From assembly GCF_021347895.1 (NCBI RefSeq), contig NC_067123.1, positions 35,451,571 to 35,515,570 of the forward strand: DNA of 64,000 bases, read 5' to 3'. Under the pieces are notes generated by a model. The model worked only from the letters and a program-made list of their open reading frames with translations. It was not told the DNA's origin and did not search any database. The translations under genes and the position numbers were made by a program. Source of the stretch: Acanthochromis polyacanthus. Its lineage: Eukaryota; Chordata; Actinopteri; Pomacentridae. Positions 52,549 through 63,400 of the stretch are shown in pieces (position 1 is the stretch's first letter; the number at the start of each line of letters is the position of its first letter).

Positions 52549-53054
52549 TGCATGAATTTTTGGCTTAGGAAGTTAGAATAAGTAAGTGTGCTTAACCTTT
52601 TAATGGTTTGGAATGTGGAATAATGTACTTCTCAAATGAGAGACCATTTAGAGGAAGATTTTTCCATTATGATGATAAATATAGCATGATGATGGACAAC
52701 ATGAAGAGTGGAAATACACTTTTACACAGATTTTACAATGCAGAGTTAACTTTCACGCTTGTGAAACTTATTTTTTTCTGCAAAAATTTGATCAGATTTC
52801 CAGATTAAACATGTCAAGTTGGTCTCAAGGTAGTCACTGATAATTTTTTTTATCGGGAATACACGTCTCTCCAAATGATGATGTCATCCATTTTTAAGCC
52901 CCATTTCCTTTTTTCTGTCATTTAAACCAGGATAACACCTGTAGTTTAGCTGAGAGAAGACGTGGAAATTGCAGCACCGTCTAAAGTTTGAAACTTCAAA
53001 TTGTGGTTCCCCTGAAAAAAAAAAATCACTGCTGTGTTGTAAATGTGACAAAAC
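52549..53054. repeat. Tandem segmental duplication, copy A
   Basis: About 506 bp, repeated immediately downstream at 53059-53566. Shared blocks include AAGTAAGTGTGCTTAACCTT, AATGAGAGACCATTTAGAGG and CACCTGTAGTTTAGCTGAGA. Divergence includes substitutions and small indels, so the event is not recent. No coding frame is shared. Confidence 0.92.
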
Positions 53055-53058
53055 GCGA

Positions 53059-53566
53059 TGCATTAATTTAGTTTTTGGCTCAGGAAGTTAAAACAAGTAA
53101 GTGTGCTTAACCTTTTAAGGGCTTGAAATGTGGAATAATGTCATTTTCAAATGAGAGACCATTTAGAGGAAGATTTTATGATTACCACGACAAAAGGTAA
53201 GATGATGGTGGACAATGTGAATCAAACGTAAACTTTGATGAGTGGAAATACACTTTTACACAGATTTTCCAATGCAGAGTTAACATTAAGGCTGGTGAAA
53301 GTCAGTTTTTTCAAACAAATCTGATCAGATTTCCAGACTAAACATGTCAAGTTTGTCTCAAGGTAGTGACTGATATCTTTTATAGGGAATAGACCTCTCT
53401 CCAAATGACAATGTCATCTGTCCTTTAAACACCTGTAGTTTAGCTGAGAAAAGACGTGGAAGCTGCAGCACCGATAAAACCACACGTTTGCGTCTGAAGT
53501 TTGAAACTTCCAGTTGTCTCTCACCTGGAAAAGAAAACCACCTCTGAGTAGTAAATGTGACAAAAC
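53059..53566. repeat. Tandem segmental duplication, copy B
   Basis: Second copy in direct orientation. Relative to copy A it has lost about 35 bp near 53425 and gained about 20 bp near 53477-53500. Neither copy has splice-site pairs or terminal inverted repeats, so simple tandem duplication is the best reading. Confidence 0.92.
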
Positions 53567-54285
53567 ATTTCCGTACAACAACACTGGAAACAACAATTCA
53601 TCAGTTCACGATTCATTTACAACTGTAACCTGATTTATTGGAAATTTAGCTGAACACAGGGTTGGAACAAATCACTTGTGTTGTTGTACACAAGGTCAAA
53701 ACTCAACGGAGCAGTGATTGATAACTGAACATCTGCGTGTGCGGGAAGCATCAGCACGATTCGTATACTGCTGAGTCAAAGCAGTCAGAACTCACTACTC
53801 ATTGCACAACACAACTTTCAAGTCAAAGCTGCCCTAAGCAAAGACACAATACATTCTGTATTGTACATTTTTAGAGATTTAACTGACACAGGACCAAGCA
53901 GGCGTTGTGGAGTTTACACCTTCTGTAACAGGAGAGCTTCTATAACCACAAGGCCGTACTGCTGCCTGTGTCACCACCTTGGGCTGGGGTAGGTTTAAAT
54001 CGCTCAACCGCCACTTTATCGCTCTCTGCTGCATCGCGACAGGATTTTTACTCCTTCAGATCAAAAAGGGAGAAAAATTATCCCGTATTTAGAACTCGCA
54101 CGCCCTGAAAAAACCTTAAAAACTGAAGGGAAAAAGGAATCATTTCATCCTAAACCAAGACCATGTGCTCGTTATCTGAAGCAGGCCATCGAAAAGACAG
54201 ACTCAAAAGTCGAAAATAGACCCAACGACATTAGAGACAAACTCCAGCCTAAACAAGACTGCACTAACCACAGACAGAGTGGGGA
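53567..54285. other. Intron, nothing recognised
   Basis: No feature supported. Confidence 0.5.
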
Positions 54286-54350
54286 TGACATTTTGGGCAT
54301 TTAGCAGACACTCTTTTCCAGAGTGACTTCCAGTAAATGCAACAAGAGAA
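54286..54350 (+). mobile_element. SINE fragment (conserved fish V-SINE-type segment)
   Basis: GGCATTTAGCAGACACTCTT, then TTCCAGAGTGACTTCCAGTA, closely follows the conserved segment of fish V-SINE-type repeats (CATTTAGCAGACGCTTTTATCCAAAGCGACTTACA). The tRNA head is not visible, so only a truncated copy remains. Confidence 0.7.
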
Positions 54351-54599
54351 TAAGCTCCAATCCCTGCATCGCCAACGTTAAAAGCAGCTAATATAAAGTA
54401 ATGAAATACCCCAAACAATATGTCCAGACCGTTAAATAAGTTAAAAAACAATTGTGTCCTTGGGATATGAGCAAAACAGGAGGCCGGGTAATAAAAAAAA
54501 GTGCTAGCTACAGAACTATGGGCCAAGAGAGCCAGAAGCCTTGAAAAAAAAGTTTTTTTTCTTTAAATAAACTATCCGTGACAAATGGATGTTTTCCTT

Positions 54600-54960
54600 T
54601 ATCTGAACTGCAGGCAGGGTTGAGATGAATAACGGCTGATTGCTCTAATAGATGCTATCTTCTCCCTGCTTATTGGAAACAGTGCGAGTTAAGACAAGTT
54701 CCTGCTCATAAATAAATGGAATTAGAAATTAGAAATAAATAGGCAGTTTGTGCAATCACACGAATAAAATTCCTTTAACGCTCTCTGACGAAAAGGTCTG
54801 AGCGCAGACTTCATTAGCGCGGTGGTTTAATGGAGCTATATTGAGATGTTAGGTAAATGTCAGCTGTGAACACTTATGATAAACTATTTGAGCAGGGCTT
54901 CCTGCCGATCTAATTATCTGACACAGCAAAAATACACAAAAGTAAAAGTCAAACTTGCAA
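54600..54960. promoter_or_regulatory. Candidate non-coding regulatory stretch
   Basis: Non-repetitive, with clustered homeodomain-like TAATTA/ATTAG cores and segments such as TTCATTAGCGCGGTGGTTTA and GATCTAATTATCTGACA. It looks like the kind of intronic conserved element seen around developmental regulators, but conservation was not tested. Confidence 0.25.
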
Positions 54961-55029
54961 GGGGAAAAAAAAGATAAAAGTTTGAAACAATTGCTGGTGG
55001 TGTCGTTTTAGTAATAACTAACAAACCAT

Positions 55030-55240
55030 TTCCAAATTGTCTTAATATGAATGATTATGAATTTAAAGAGCTGCTCTCTCGTCAGATCAGAGGAGCAGCT
55101 TTTCCTTTCAGCGGGCAACAGGTTTATGAATTTGCTAGTATGATGTCAGCATGAGCCACAGAAATCCTGCTAATAGCAAAGCAATAATAACACGAGATTA
55201 ACTAACCTCTGGCTCCTGATGATGTGCATTTAACAAGACT
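55030..55240. promoter_or_regulatory. Candidate non-coding regulatory stretch
   Basis: Non-repetitive, containing AGGAGCAGCTTTTCCTTTCA and ATGATGTCAGCATGAGCCAC with AP-1/MAF-like TGNTGACATCA-type cores. Suggestive only. Confidence 0.2.
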
Positions 55241-57299
55241 AAACAGGCAGAAATGTTAAGAAAGAAGAAAAAAGAGGCAGTAGTTACCTAAAACCTCTAC
55301 AGGAGGAAGATATAAGCCTTCTATCAGACCTGTAAATATTTCTCCTGTTTTACTTCTTACCGAAGCTAGGTGAGATTATTGATTCACACTCCCTACAGGT
55401 TCGTACAACTTCTTTAAGTCTTAAGCAACAAAATCCATCACATGTCTACCGGCGAAATCACTGCTAAAAAGCAGCTCGGACCAGGTTAAAGTTTTCTACC
55501 CTCTATCTTAGAACGGCCCTTTTCTTCCCCTCTCGCACGGCTCAGAAAACGACCAAAGACAAATGCATGGCAGCCCACAAAATCACTACAGTTGTTCCTC
55601 GTGTCTTACAGAACATCAAACCATCAATAAAACACAGGAGATACATTCCAGCTAGTTGAACAGGACATTTCTGACTTCCCTCGCTCCATGTGTTCTCTCT
55701 CCCTTCTCGAAACTTTCTCTCCCTTCCAAGTTCCACCACAGAGACTTCACATATTGCAGCCATATGAGTAAAGTCTCCGCCGCACATACAGACACACACA
55801 TGCAGGGGGAAAAAAGTGCTGTGCTGTCTCCCACGAACGTCTCACACACACATACAGGAATGAGAGTTTTACAAGCAAGAGGTTCTCTTTAGGAAGTTGT
55901 CAACTATTTTGACGTTTAATAGCCGCTACGAACAAGGCTGTAAGATACAATAATATCCAGTGTCTGGGAGGCGGAAAAATCTTTTAGGAAAAAAAAAGTT
56001 ATGGAGCCCGATTGATACTTTGGCGGATCGAGTGTTTTTACTAATTTTATAGAAGATTGTTAAAAGTTGTAAAAAGTCTGACACACATGATAACTCTGGG
56101 TATAAAGAACAAGTTATTGGGACACGAACTGTTTGCAGTTAAGAGTCACTGTAACCAAGAGCAGGCAGAAAACTTTAGCGGACAGCAAAGCCTGAAAATA
56201 CTACCGACTAAATAAAAAGAATTTATTAGAATTAGAAATGTATTAAAAGCACTTAATCCGGATTTGTGAAAGTGTCCAAAAGTGCTTCGAGATGAGGATA
56301 AATTGATGTAATCCAGGTGAGATAACAAAAGTAACAAAAGCAAAAGATGATCGTACCTAAAGGAAAAAATAAATCACCATTACGTATGCAAAAGCGTCAA
56401 AAAGCAGATGTGAAAACACTGTTGGGAAACGTTGCACATGGAGCTGAATGACTCACGTAAATTTAACTTGAACTGAGACGAAAATACACAGAAACTTCAG
56501 TAATTTCATTCAACTTTGACGACACTTTCGCACACTTTTAGTTTTGCTTCTTCATGTGAAAGTCTGCAAACTTTTGCTCCTCCAAAGTCTAAGCAAACCC
56601 TCGACATTTATAGTTTCACAATTAAGATTTGTGCTGCTGCTTGTGAGCAACTTAAACCTTAAAAGTTCAACCCATCTCGTGCATTTCTCCTCAAGCGATC
56701 CCCACAGTTTTTTACGAGCTAAAGAGAAGCGAGTGTGTAACTTTTCTCCCTTCTGTTGTGGCCGAGAAGAGCATGAAAAGTTGCACGATTTGCCGAACAA
56801 TTATGACTTAAAATTGCAGATTTAACAAGAAACTTTTAGTGTCGAATTCTGCTTGACGATGCAAAGACTCAGGAAGTTTTGGACATGAAGAAATTGCTGC
56901 AGATCAGAGCAAAAGTCTGGCAAATCTGCTTTGTTTTTTACCATATAGCAGCGAGGTTATCTGCTGAATAAAAGTCGGTCCGTACATAAGCAAGCTCTTT
57001 TTGGGGGGCCTAGAATTGGAGAAGTCTGGTTTGATGTAAAAAAGGCTTCCTTGCAGTGTGTGCCTCATTGTGCTGCCTTCACATACTCTGCTCTCCCCAC
57101 AGAGTTGTCATGCCTACCCAGCTCCCTTATCTCAAAGGAACATCACAGTTTCTTACGACAGGGGAGGGAGTGCAGGGGAACTTGTTTTGTTTTTTTTTAC
57201 CCCTTTTTAAACAAAAGTTGAGTGGAAATGCAACTCAGGCTTTCCTGCCATGAAACAACAACAACAACAAATAAATAACTGCTATTCGAGCTAATAAGG
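55241..57299. other. Intron, nothing firmly recognised
   Basis: (CAA)n-like sequence near 57246-57262 runs into AAATAAATAA. Frames at 56544-56825 on both strands are unremarkable. No exon is supported. Confidence 0.45.
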
Positions 57300-57955
57300 T
57301 GGATGAGAGAGGAAGAGGAGGAGGACGAGGAGGGGGGATACTTTACCATGCGCTCTTCCTAACAATGAAAAAAACAGCGCCATAAACCGGCTGATAATCT
57401 ACTTTTTGTCCGCTTTTAATAAACTATTAAAAGTCAGCGTTTTAGGTGAAAACCCCACATTCTCTCCTTCGCTTTCTCTCTCTATCTATCATGTGCGTCA
57501 TTCGCAGCAGCAGCAATCTGAACTTGAGTATCAAGTTTGCAAAAAAAAAAAAGTTATCAATGAAAACAGGCAAAAACAATCACACGGCGGCGGCGGAGCG
57601 ACTCGATCGGGTTCGCGGGCGGACACACAAGCAAGCGTGGAAAAATGAAACTTAAAAGAAGATGATACGAACCTACTCGAGGCGACTAAAGTCACTCCAC
57701 GTCCCCCTTGTTGCTGGCTTGAAGTGTTAAATCAAAGCAGTAGCCGTTTCCCCTCCCCGAGTTGTAGTAGTAGAAGAAGAAGCAGAAGAAGAAGAAGAAG
57801 AAACCCCCCCTACCCCCGGTGAAAGATTTGTATTTGTGTTGAGGGTGTCCCGGGCTGCAAATGTAAATTGCCATGTGAATTCAAAGCGCTGCTGCTCTTT
57901 TTTCCTCCTCTCCTCTCCTCTCATTCAAGCTCAGGAGCATTTCTTTTTTCCTTAC

Positions 57956-58080
57956 CGACGCCGCTCAGGCCGTTAGTTACATAAGACGCAAACCGATTGC
58001 TGCCCGTCGTAAAAACTAAGAACGGCTAAACACACGCACAGCAGCAGCAGCGGCGGCGGCAGCAACAGCAACATTTTGTC
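57956..58080 (-). other. Candidate alternative 5' non-coding exon of trps1 (3' boundary only)
   Basis: In minus-strand sense, GGCCTGAGCGGCGTCG is followed by GTAAGGAAAAAAG, a usable donor at 57954-57955. The 5' limit is not determinable; the coordinate given is nominal. It lies in the CpG-rich block. May be an alternative first exon or unused. Confidence 0.25.
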
Positions 58081-58249
58081 TCCTAATCGCTTCCTTTTTT
58101 TGACACACACAAAAACGATACATCTCATCCGATTCCGACAGCATGCATTATTATTATTTTTTTTTTTTTTGCTCTATAATTTTTACGTCACCTCCTCTAG
58201 TCGCACCAATGCATTGTGTTGTGCATATTTCTCCTCTGGTGCTGCTTAC

Positions 58250-58500
58250 CTGTTGATCAAAAAATAAAGCCTCTTTTCTCTCTCTGTTGTGTGTGTGTCT
58301 CTCTGTTAAGATGGTGGCTGGCTTGGCTTGGCTTGGCTGGTTCGTCTCTTTCTTTGTGGGTTTTTTCTTTTTTTTCCTCTCTTTTTTTTTGTTTGTTGAT
58401 GATGTCGGACGGGGTGACTGTGAACTACAAGCTAATAATGGCTGAGGATATTTTTTTTGCAGCAATATTCCGATGGTGTAGTTGCAGTTATTGAGTTAAG
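58250..58500 (-). other. trps1: Candidate trps1 5' non-coding exon
   Basis: In minus-strand sense the block ends TTTGATCAACAG/GTAAGC, a near-perfect donor at 58248-58249. Upstream within it are GCCAAGCCAAGCCAAGCCAG and purine-rich UTR-like sequence. No long frame from an ATG is required, fitting the expectation that trps1 begins with untranslated exons. The 5' limit is nominal. The link to the coding exon at 3418 is inferred from orientation and the absence of any other gene. Confidence 0.4.
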
Positions 58501-58723
58501 CCCCCCCACCACTATAAAAAAGGAAGACGAGAAAGTGAGGGGGAGGTTTGCCGGCCACAGCAAACCAAATCAGCTCGTTATCAGTAATTTTTCTTGGGGT
58601 TTTTTTCTGTTCAGACTGGTGTTATCGCAGTGCTGTGACAGGACCTCTCTGCAGGCTGTGGGCATTACGTCAGAGGAGGAAGACACAGCAGCTCTATTAA
58701 TATCAAGAAGCCACCCGAAGACC

Positions 58724-59225
58724 GACTCTTAAAGCGACACGCACACGCTCTAATCTCACCTATTTGCACATCCAGCCCTGGACCGAATCAACTGGTCCGG
58801 CTAATTCAGGAGAACTGACTCTTAAAGGGACAGTTTGACATGAAAAAAAAGTCCAAATAGGCTTTGATAAACTGTTAAAAAGTCAACCCCCCAGCAAAAC
58901 CTTTATTACATATAAAGAAAATTGATGTATTGATAGAATTGATATTGACAAAAGATGATAATTTACCTCCGCTAATATGAATCAAATGTTCTGGCAAATT
59001 CAGGGGTACTGACTCTTAAAGGGACTGTTAGACATGAAAAAAGTGAAAATAGGCTCCGATTAACTGGTAAAAATTCATGTCCCCAAACAAAACTTAAATT
59101 ATCTAAAATTATATATAAATATATATTAATTATATATATAAAATTGATATGTAATATCAATCAATATCAATATTACATCATAGATACTCTGATGAAGCCT
59201 AACTCTTAAAGGGACAGTTGCACAT
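58724..59225. repeat. Four spaced copies of GACTCTTAAAGGGAC-type motif
   Basis: GACTCTTAAAGCGAC at 58724, GACTCTTAAAGGGACAG at 58817, GACTCTTAAAGGGACTG at 59011 and AACTCTTAAAGGGACAG at 59201. The second and third copies are embedded in a longer duplicated unit (AATTCAGGxG...ACATGAAAAAA...AATAGGCT). Spacing is about 93, 194 and 190 bp, close to 1:2:2. An AT-rich insert (59098-59160) lies in the third interval. Confidence 0.85.
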
Positions 59226-59230
59226 GGAAA

Positions 59231-59545
59231 CCTCAAGTTCCAGATTCAAACCTCAAATCAAAATCTTAGGCCATATAAAATTAAGAAAATGTATTTAATC
59301 TAAACCAAATCCGTTTAGGTCTCCTTGTAGACTGTAAGATCAGAGGTTCACACATATTAGTAGGTGGGTTGGACGTGGTATTTTAGTGCATAACGGTAAA
59401 ATATAGAAGAAAAAGGTGTTGCAGCATGTGTAATCAAGGGATTAGAAATCTAAAAAACAAGACAAATACTTCCAAAGGTGCAAAAATGTGCAAGTTTACG
59501 ACTCTTATCTGCTGTAATTACCTATTTGACCAGAGGACAAATTGC
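59231..59545. repeat. Local direct duplication, copy 1
   Basis: Shares GGCCATATAAAATTA, TGTAAGATCAGAGGT and TTATCTGCTGTAATTACCTA-type blocks with 60250-60440. Longer than its partner by an internal segment. Confidence 0.8.
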
Positions 59546-60249
59546 CAAACTAAACTAAACTCATGTGTCAAACAAAGTTTTGCATCACTTTCATTATTTT
59601 GCTGTCCTTTTCTTCCTCCTTAATACTGGTGTAACAATAAATGCATGTCCACTGTAAGTTTGTGGCTTTCATGCAAGTGTGTGCACCAGGACATGCATGG
59701 CTACACAAATACTAGAGGCTTCAATGGAGCATCCAAACGTTGCTCTACAGCACCTCCAGTGGCTGAAGCTCACCATGGTAGCTTTAAGTTTTAATTGAAA
59801 AGGATTTAGCTTCAACCTATTAACACTGATGGAGACACTGCATTCTTTACTAAGGAAAAAGTATTAGGAAAATATAAATATATTAAAATACTTAAATGTT
59901 CATACAAAATCACAGAAGCAAGAATTTACATTTCGTTTTTGTGATTGTTGAGTTGCAATGGAGATTAAATGATTTTACCAGATAATATTGATTATGACTT
60001 AATCTTTTCCTTGAGGCATAACAAAGTTTAAAAAGGGCAAGATGGTGATGATTCATATGAACTTTTTAATACTTAGCTGAAAAACACAAAGTAGTTGTAC
60101 AAGATTTTAATCATTTCTATTCAAACTGAGCTCTTGAATAGTTTTACAGCTCGAATTTAAGTCCATTTAATAAGCAAGATGCAAATATTCTACACTCAGA
60201 TGCAGCTTGAAAGTATATACATCGTTCACTGCCTCAAAATACATGAAAA
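59546..60249. other. Upstream intergenic DNA, nothing recognised
   Basis: AT-rich, no gene, no transposon ends. Confidence 0.5.
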
Positions 60250-60440
60250 ACTCAAGTTAAACTCCGATAACAGGACCAAACTCATATCTCAAATCAACAC
60301 CTTGGGCCATATAAAATTAGGAAAATGTGTTTCATCTGAACCACATTTGATTTGGTCTCCTCCTACACTGTAAGATCAGAGGTCCATAAATATTAATAAT
60401 TCTTATCTGCTATTACTAGCTATTTAACCAGAGGGCAAAT
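60250..60440. repeat. Local direct duplication, copy 2
   Basis: Partner of 59231-59545, about 1 kb away, same orientation, with about 120 bp missing inside. Confidence 0.8.
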
Positions 60441-63400
60441 GAAACATGAGCCAGCATGATCAAAATCTCCATCAGTAAATTAATATGTAAAATGATCATT
60501 TACCTTGTCGTGGAAAGCTTGTGCATCTTCAGGGCACCTCTGCAGATACTGTAAAGGTAATGTATCAGCTTTACCAATTAAAGCATCCAAAGTCTACTGA
60601 TAAATAATACCTGCTTTTATGTTATGCATTCTCATTGCACACAAAAGAAAAAAACCCTCACAGTGTTGAGAGTGCATGCAGATGTTTAGTGTGGGTGGTC
60701 ACATGGAAACCAAACGACAAAGACAAGATGAATGTTGGTGAAGCACAAATGATGCCTCTGTGTGATTTCATATTGCATACTCAGTCATGGCTCAAGATTT
60801 GTTATTGTGGTATTGTGGCAATAATGCAAAAATAATCAAAGAATAGTTTACAGGGATGCTTTGTGGGCGACATAAATAATGAATAGCTGTGCCCTTGTTA
60901 GCTCATACGAGCACTTGGCTGTTGGCTGAGTCTCTCACCCTTCTCTTCACAGTATTTCTCACCACTATTGCCCCACGAGGAGGAAGGGACTGTGAACTTT
61001 TCAGCTTCTTTTTTCAAACGCTGCCCTTCAAACGCCAAAGGTAAGAATTTTTCTGCTAACAAAAGCAATACTGCAGCCTCCAGGCAAGCACGCTGCTGGA
61101 TCCACCACCTCCGGAGCAGTGCAGGCTTTGCACGGACCACAGAGGACGAGTCACACTGAAGAAATAATACACCTGCCACCTGCCGCAGGTCTTGTACATA
61201 AACCTCCAATTGATTTCTTTATGAAATTTCCCAATCTCTTGCCTTTGTCAGTGATTTTCTGCATTCCTTGAGCGTTTTTTTTAAGCAAGAGATTGTCTAA
61301 TAGCATTCTCCTCCTATTTTTATGACTAATACTGCCACACTGGAATAAATATGCACACACAATCATGGGTTATATGAACAACATACATCTTCCTAACTCG
61401 ATTAGATCTCTTTTCTGTCACAAGTCTCTTTCTTTAACTCTTGCAAAGTCACGAAGAGCTGCTGGGGAAGTTTGAAAGCAGCACATGCTTATTTTTACCT
61501 GTTGTGTGGTCATGCGGTGCCAATTTTTCTAATTGATTGTATATCGAAAGCATGCTGAGTGTATTTGGTCACTCCTGCTGCCTCATCATTACTATGGATA
61601 CACGGTTCCAATCCACCAAATCCGGAGGCATTTGCTGACCTTATTAAGTGGATCAGGTATCAGTTGGATGTGACAATCCGCATTAAGCAGATTTAATTTA
61701 TCAGTCTCATTATACAGTCCAGTGGTTTTGCTAGCTATCACATTGCTTAAGTTATGGTAGGCTGCTGACTCAGTTTTTAGTGCAACAGTAATTCCTGATC
61801 TGCTACCTCACATTATAATGACACTAAGATCCACACAGATCTTAAAAATGATTTGGAAATATGCAACACTGAGATCAGATCAGTACTTGGTATCATGACC
61901 CCAACTTAAGGCAACAGAAATTGAATCAGAAGAGAAAATATTATAGCGGTCCATCCCTATTCTTAAGCACCAGTTTTTAGCATTGTGCTGATTAGATATG
62001 ACAGCTACACAACTGGATGATCATTCTTCCATTGCACATCTGTATTTGCATTTATATTAATATCGCTAGGATAAAATTAATTGATCTTAGAAAGACTGAC
62101 GCCCTTTAAAAGTAACTTTAAATGCAGCTATTATGATTCTTAACATAACTGAATATACAATATAGCATGTAAGCTAAACTGAAGTTTTCAACATTTCATA
62201 CAAAAAAAGTATTGTAAATATAATTACATAATTGAATAAATGATGACAGGCTTTCTGTAGATGTATAATGGTTTGATTCGAGTGAGAACTGATGCTGATT
62301 GCTGATACTTGACTGCAAAACAAAAAAAAAAACACAGTCTGATGATGAAAGAGTCTTTGTATTCTGATTTCAGTTTAAAACATGCAAAAATGTATATATC
62401 ATATATATGGAGACCGTTAAGGCTCAAATGTGACATAAAATGATGCTCAGTATTCACAGTAGCAAAGACAAAAACAAAACTGCATACATTTTGCTCACAA
62501 CAAGGCCAACTAAGAGGAAAATCTGTTGACTCACTGTCTGCAAAACAAATAGAGAGAGTCTTCTGCAGCTTTCGATCAAGGCAGTTTTCATCCTCACTGC
62601 CAAGTTTTGAATATAGCTGACCTTAATCAGAGACTACAAAGATGACAATGAATAAGTGCGTATATACACAACACCGTACTTTATCCCAGTAATCGGCAAT
62701 ATACATAATCCCTGTGAGAACAAGAGATTTTGAGTCAGCACATATCAAATATTGCATTTCTTTATTCCATAAGCATTTTTGAGTCTGCAAGCAAACTTTA
62801 CACTTTCAAAGTGAGTAATCACTACAAAACTGTTGTAGGAAAAAGCAACAACACAGAAATATCAAACACAAGCAGCATGTGAAAGTCTGTGATTTGTGTT
62901 ATTTGCTGTAGCTGTTTTCAAAGGCTCTAAAAAAGCTAATAAAATCCCCTCTAAGCAAGAACTGCCCGGCCAACTTTAAGCAACAAAAGGGGAAGCAGAC
63001 ATTGAAAATATCCATCGAACAGCACACACAAATTTTGTATTATGATGTGATAAATTAGGATCATGTTTCACACAAGAAGACCCGTAAAACCTCAGCAAAA
63101 CTCCAGTGACAGACTTCAAGTTTGTTCCCGGGTGCTTAATGATCCAATGTGACCGTCCTTTGAAATGTAATACTTAATGCTCCTTTATATCTTTCTGCTG
63201 AAATCCCATGATTTAAATGGGAAGAGACTGAACGATGTAGTCACGTGGCTGGACCAGCTAACAGACAGATACTACAGATAACAGTGTCAGTAAAAGTCAG
63301 TTCCTGGAAGTTTAATGACCTGATGTGACCTTCTCTATATTAAATAATAAACATCTCTCAAGCATTTTATATGTAATTTGATGCTTTTTGGGTTTTACTG

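Larger units (their letters stand above)
57300..58740 (-). promoter_or_regulatory. trps1: Putative trps1 promoter / CpG-rich 5' region
   Basis: CpG and G+C rise here, with ACACGGCGGCGGCGGAGCGA near 57582, GGTTCGCGGGCGG, and CAGCAGCAGCGGCGGCGGC near 58041. TTACGTCA, a CRE-like octamer, occurs at 58183-58190 and 58665-58672. AAGATGGTGGC at 58308-58318 resembles a YY1 site. Minus-strand donors at 57951-57955 (GTCG/GTAAGG) and 58244-58249 (ACAG/GTAAGC) suggest first exons leaving towards the trps1 coding exons. Orientation and distance fit a long first intron, typical for this gene. The exact start site cannot be read from sequence. Confidence 0.45.

Noticed and set aside
58505..58525. TATA box (CTATAAAAAAGG) as a plus-strand promoter
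   Set aside because: Isolated motif with no plus-strand gene downstream; AT-rich strings of this kind are common here.
60898..61209. 103-codon minus-strand frame upstream of trps1
   Set aside because: No recognisable protein, opposite-strand frame also open, no splice or polyadenylation context.
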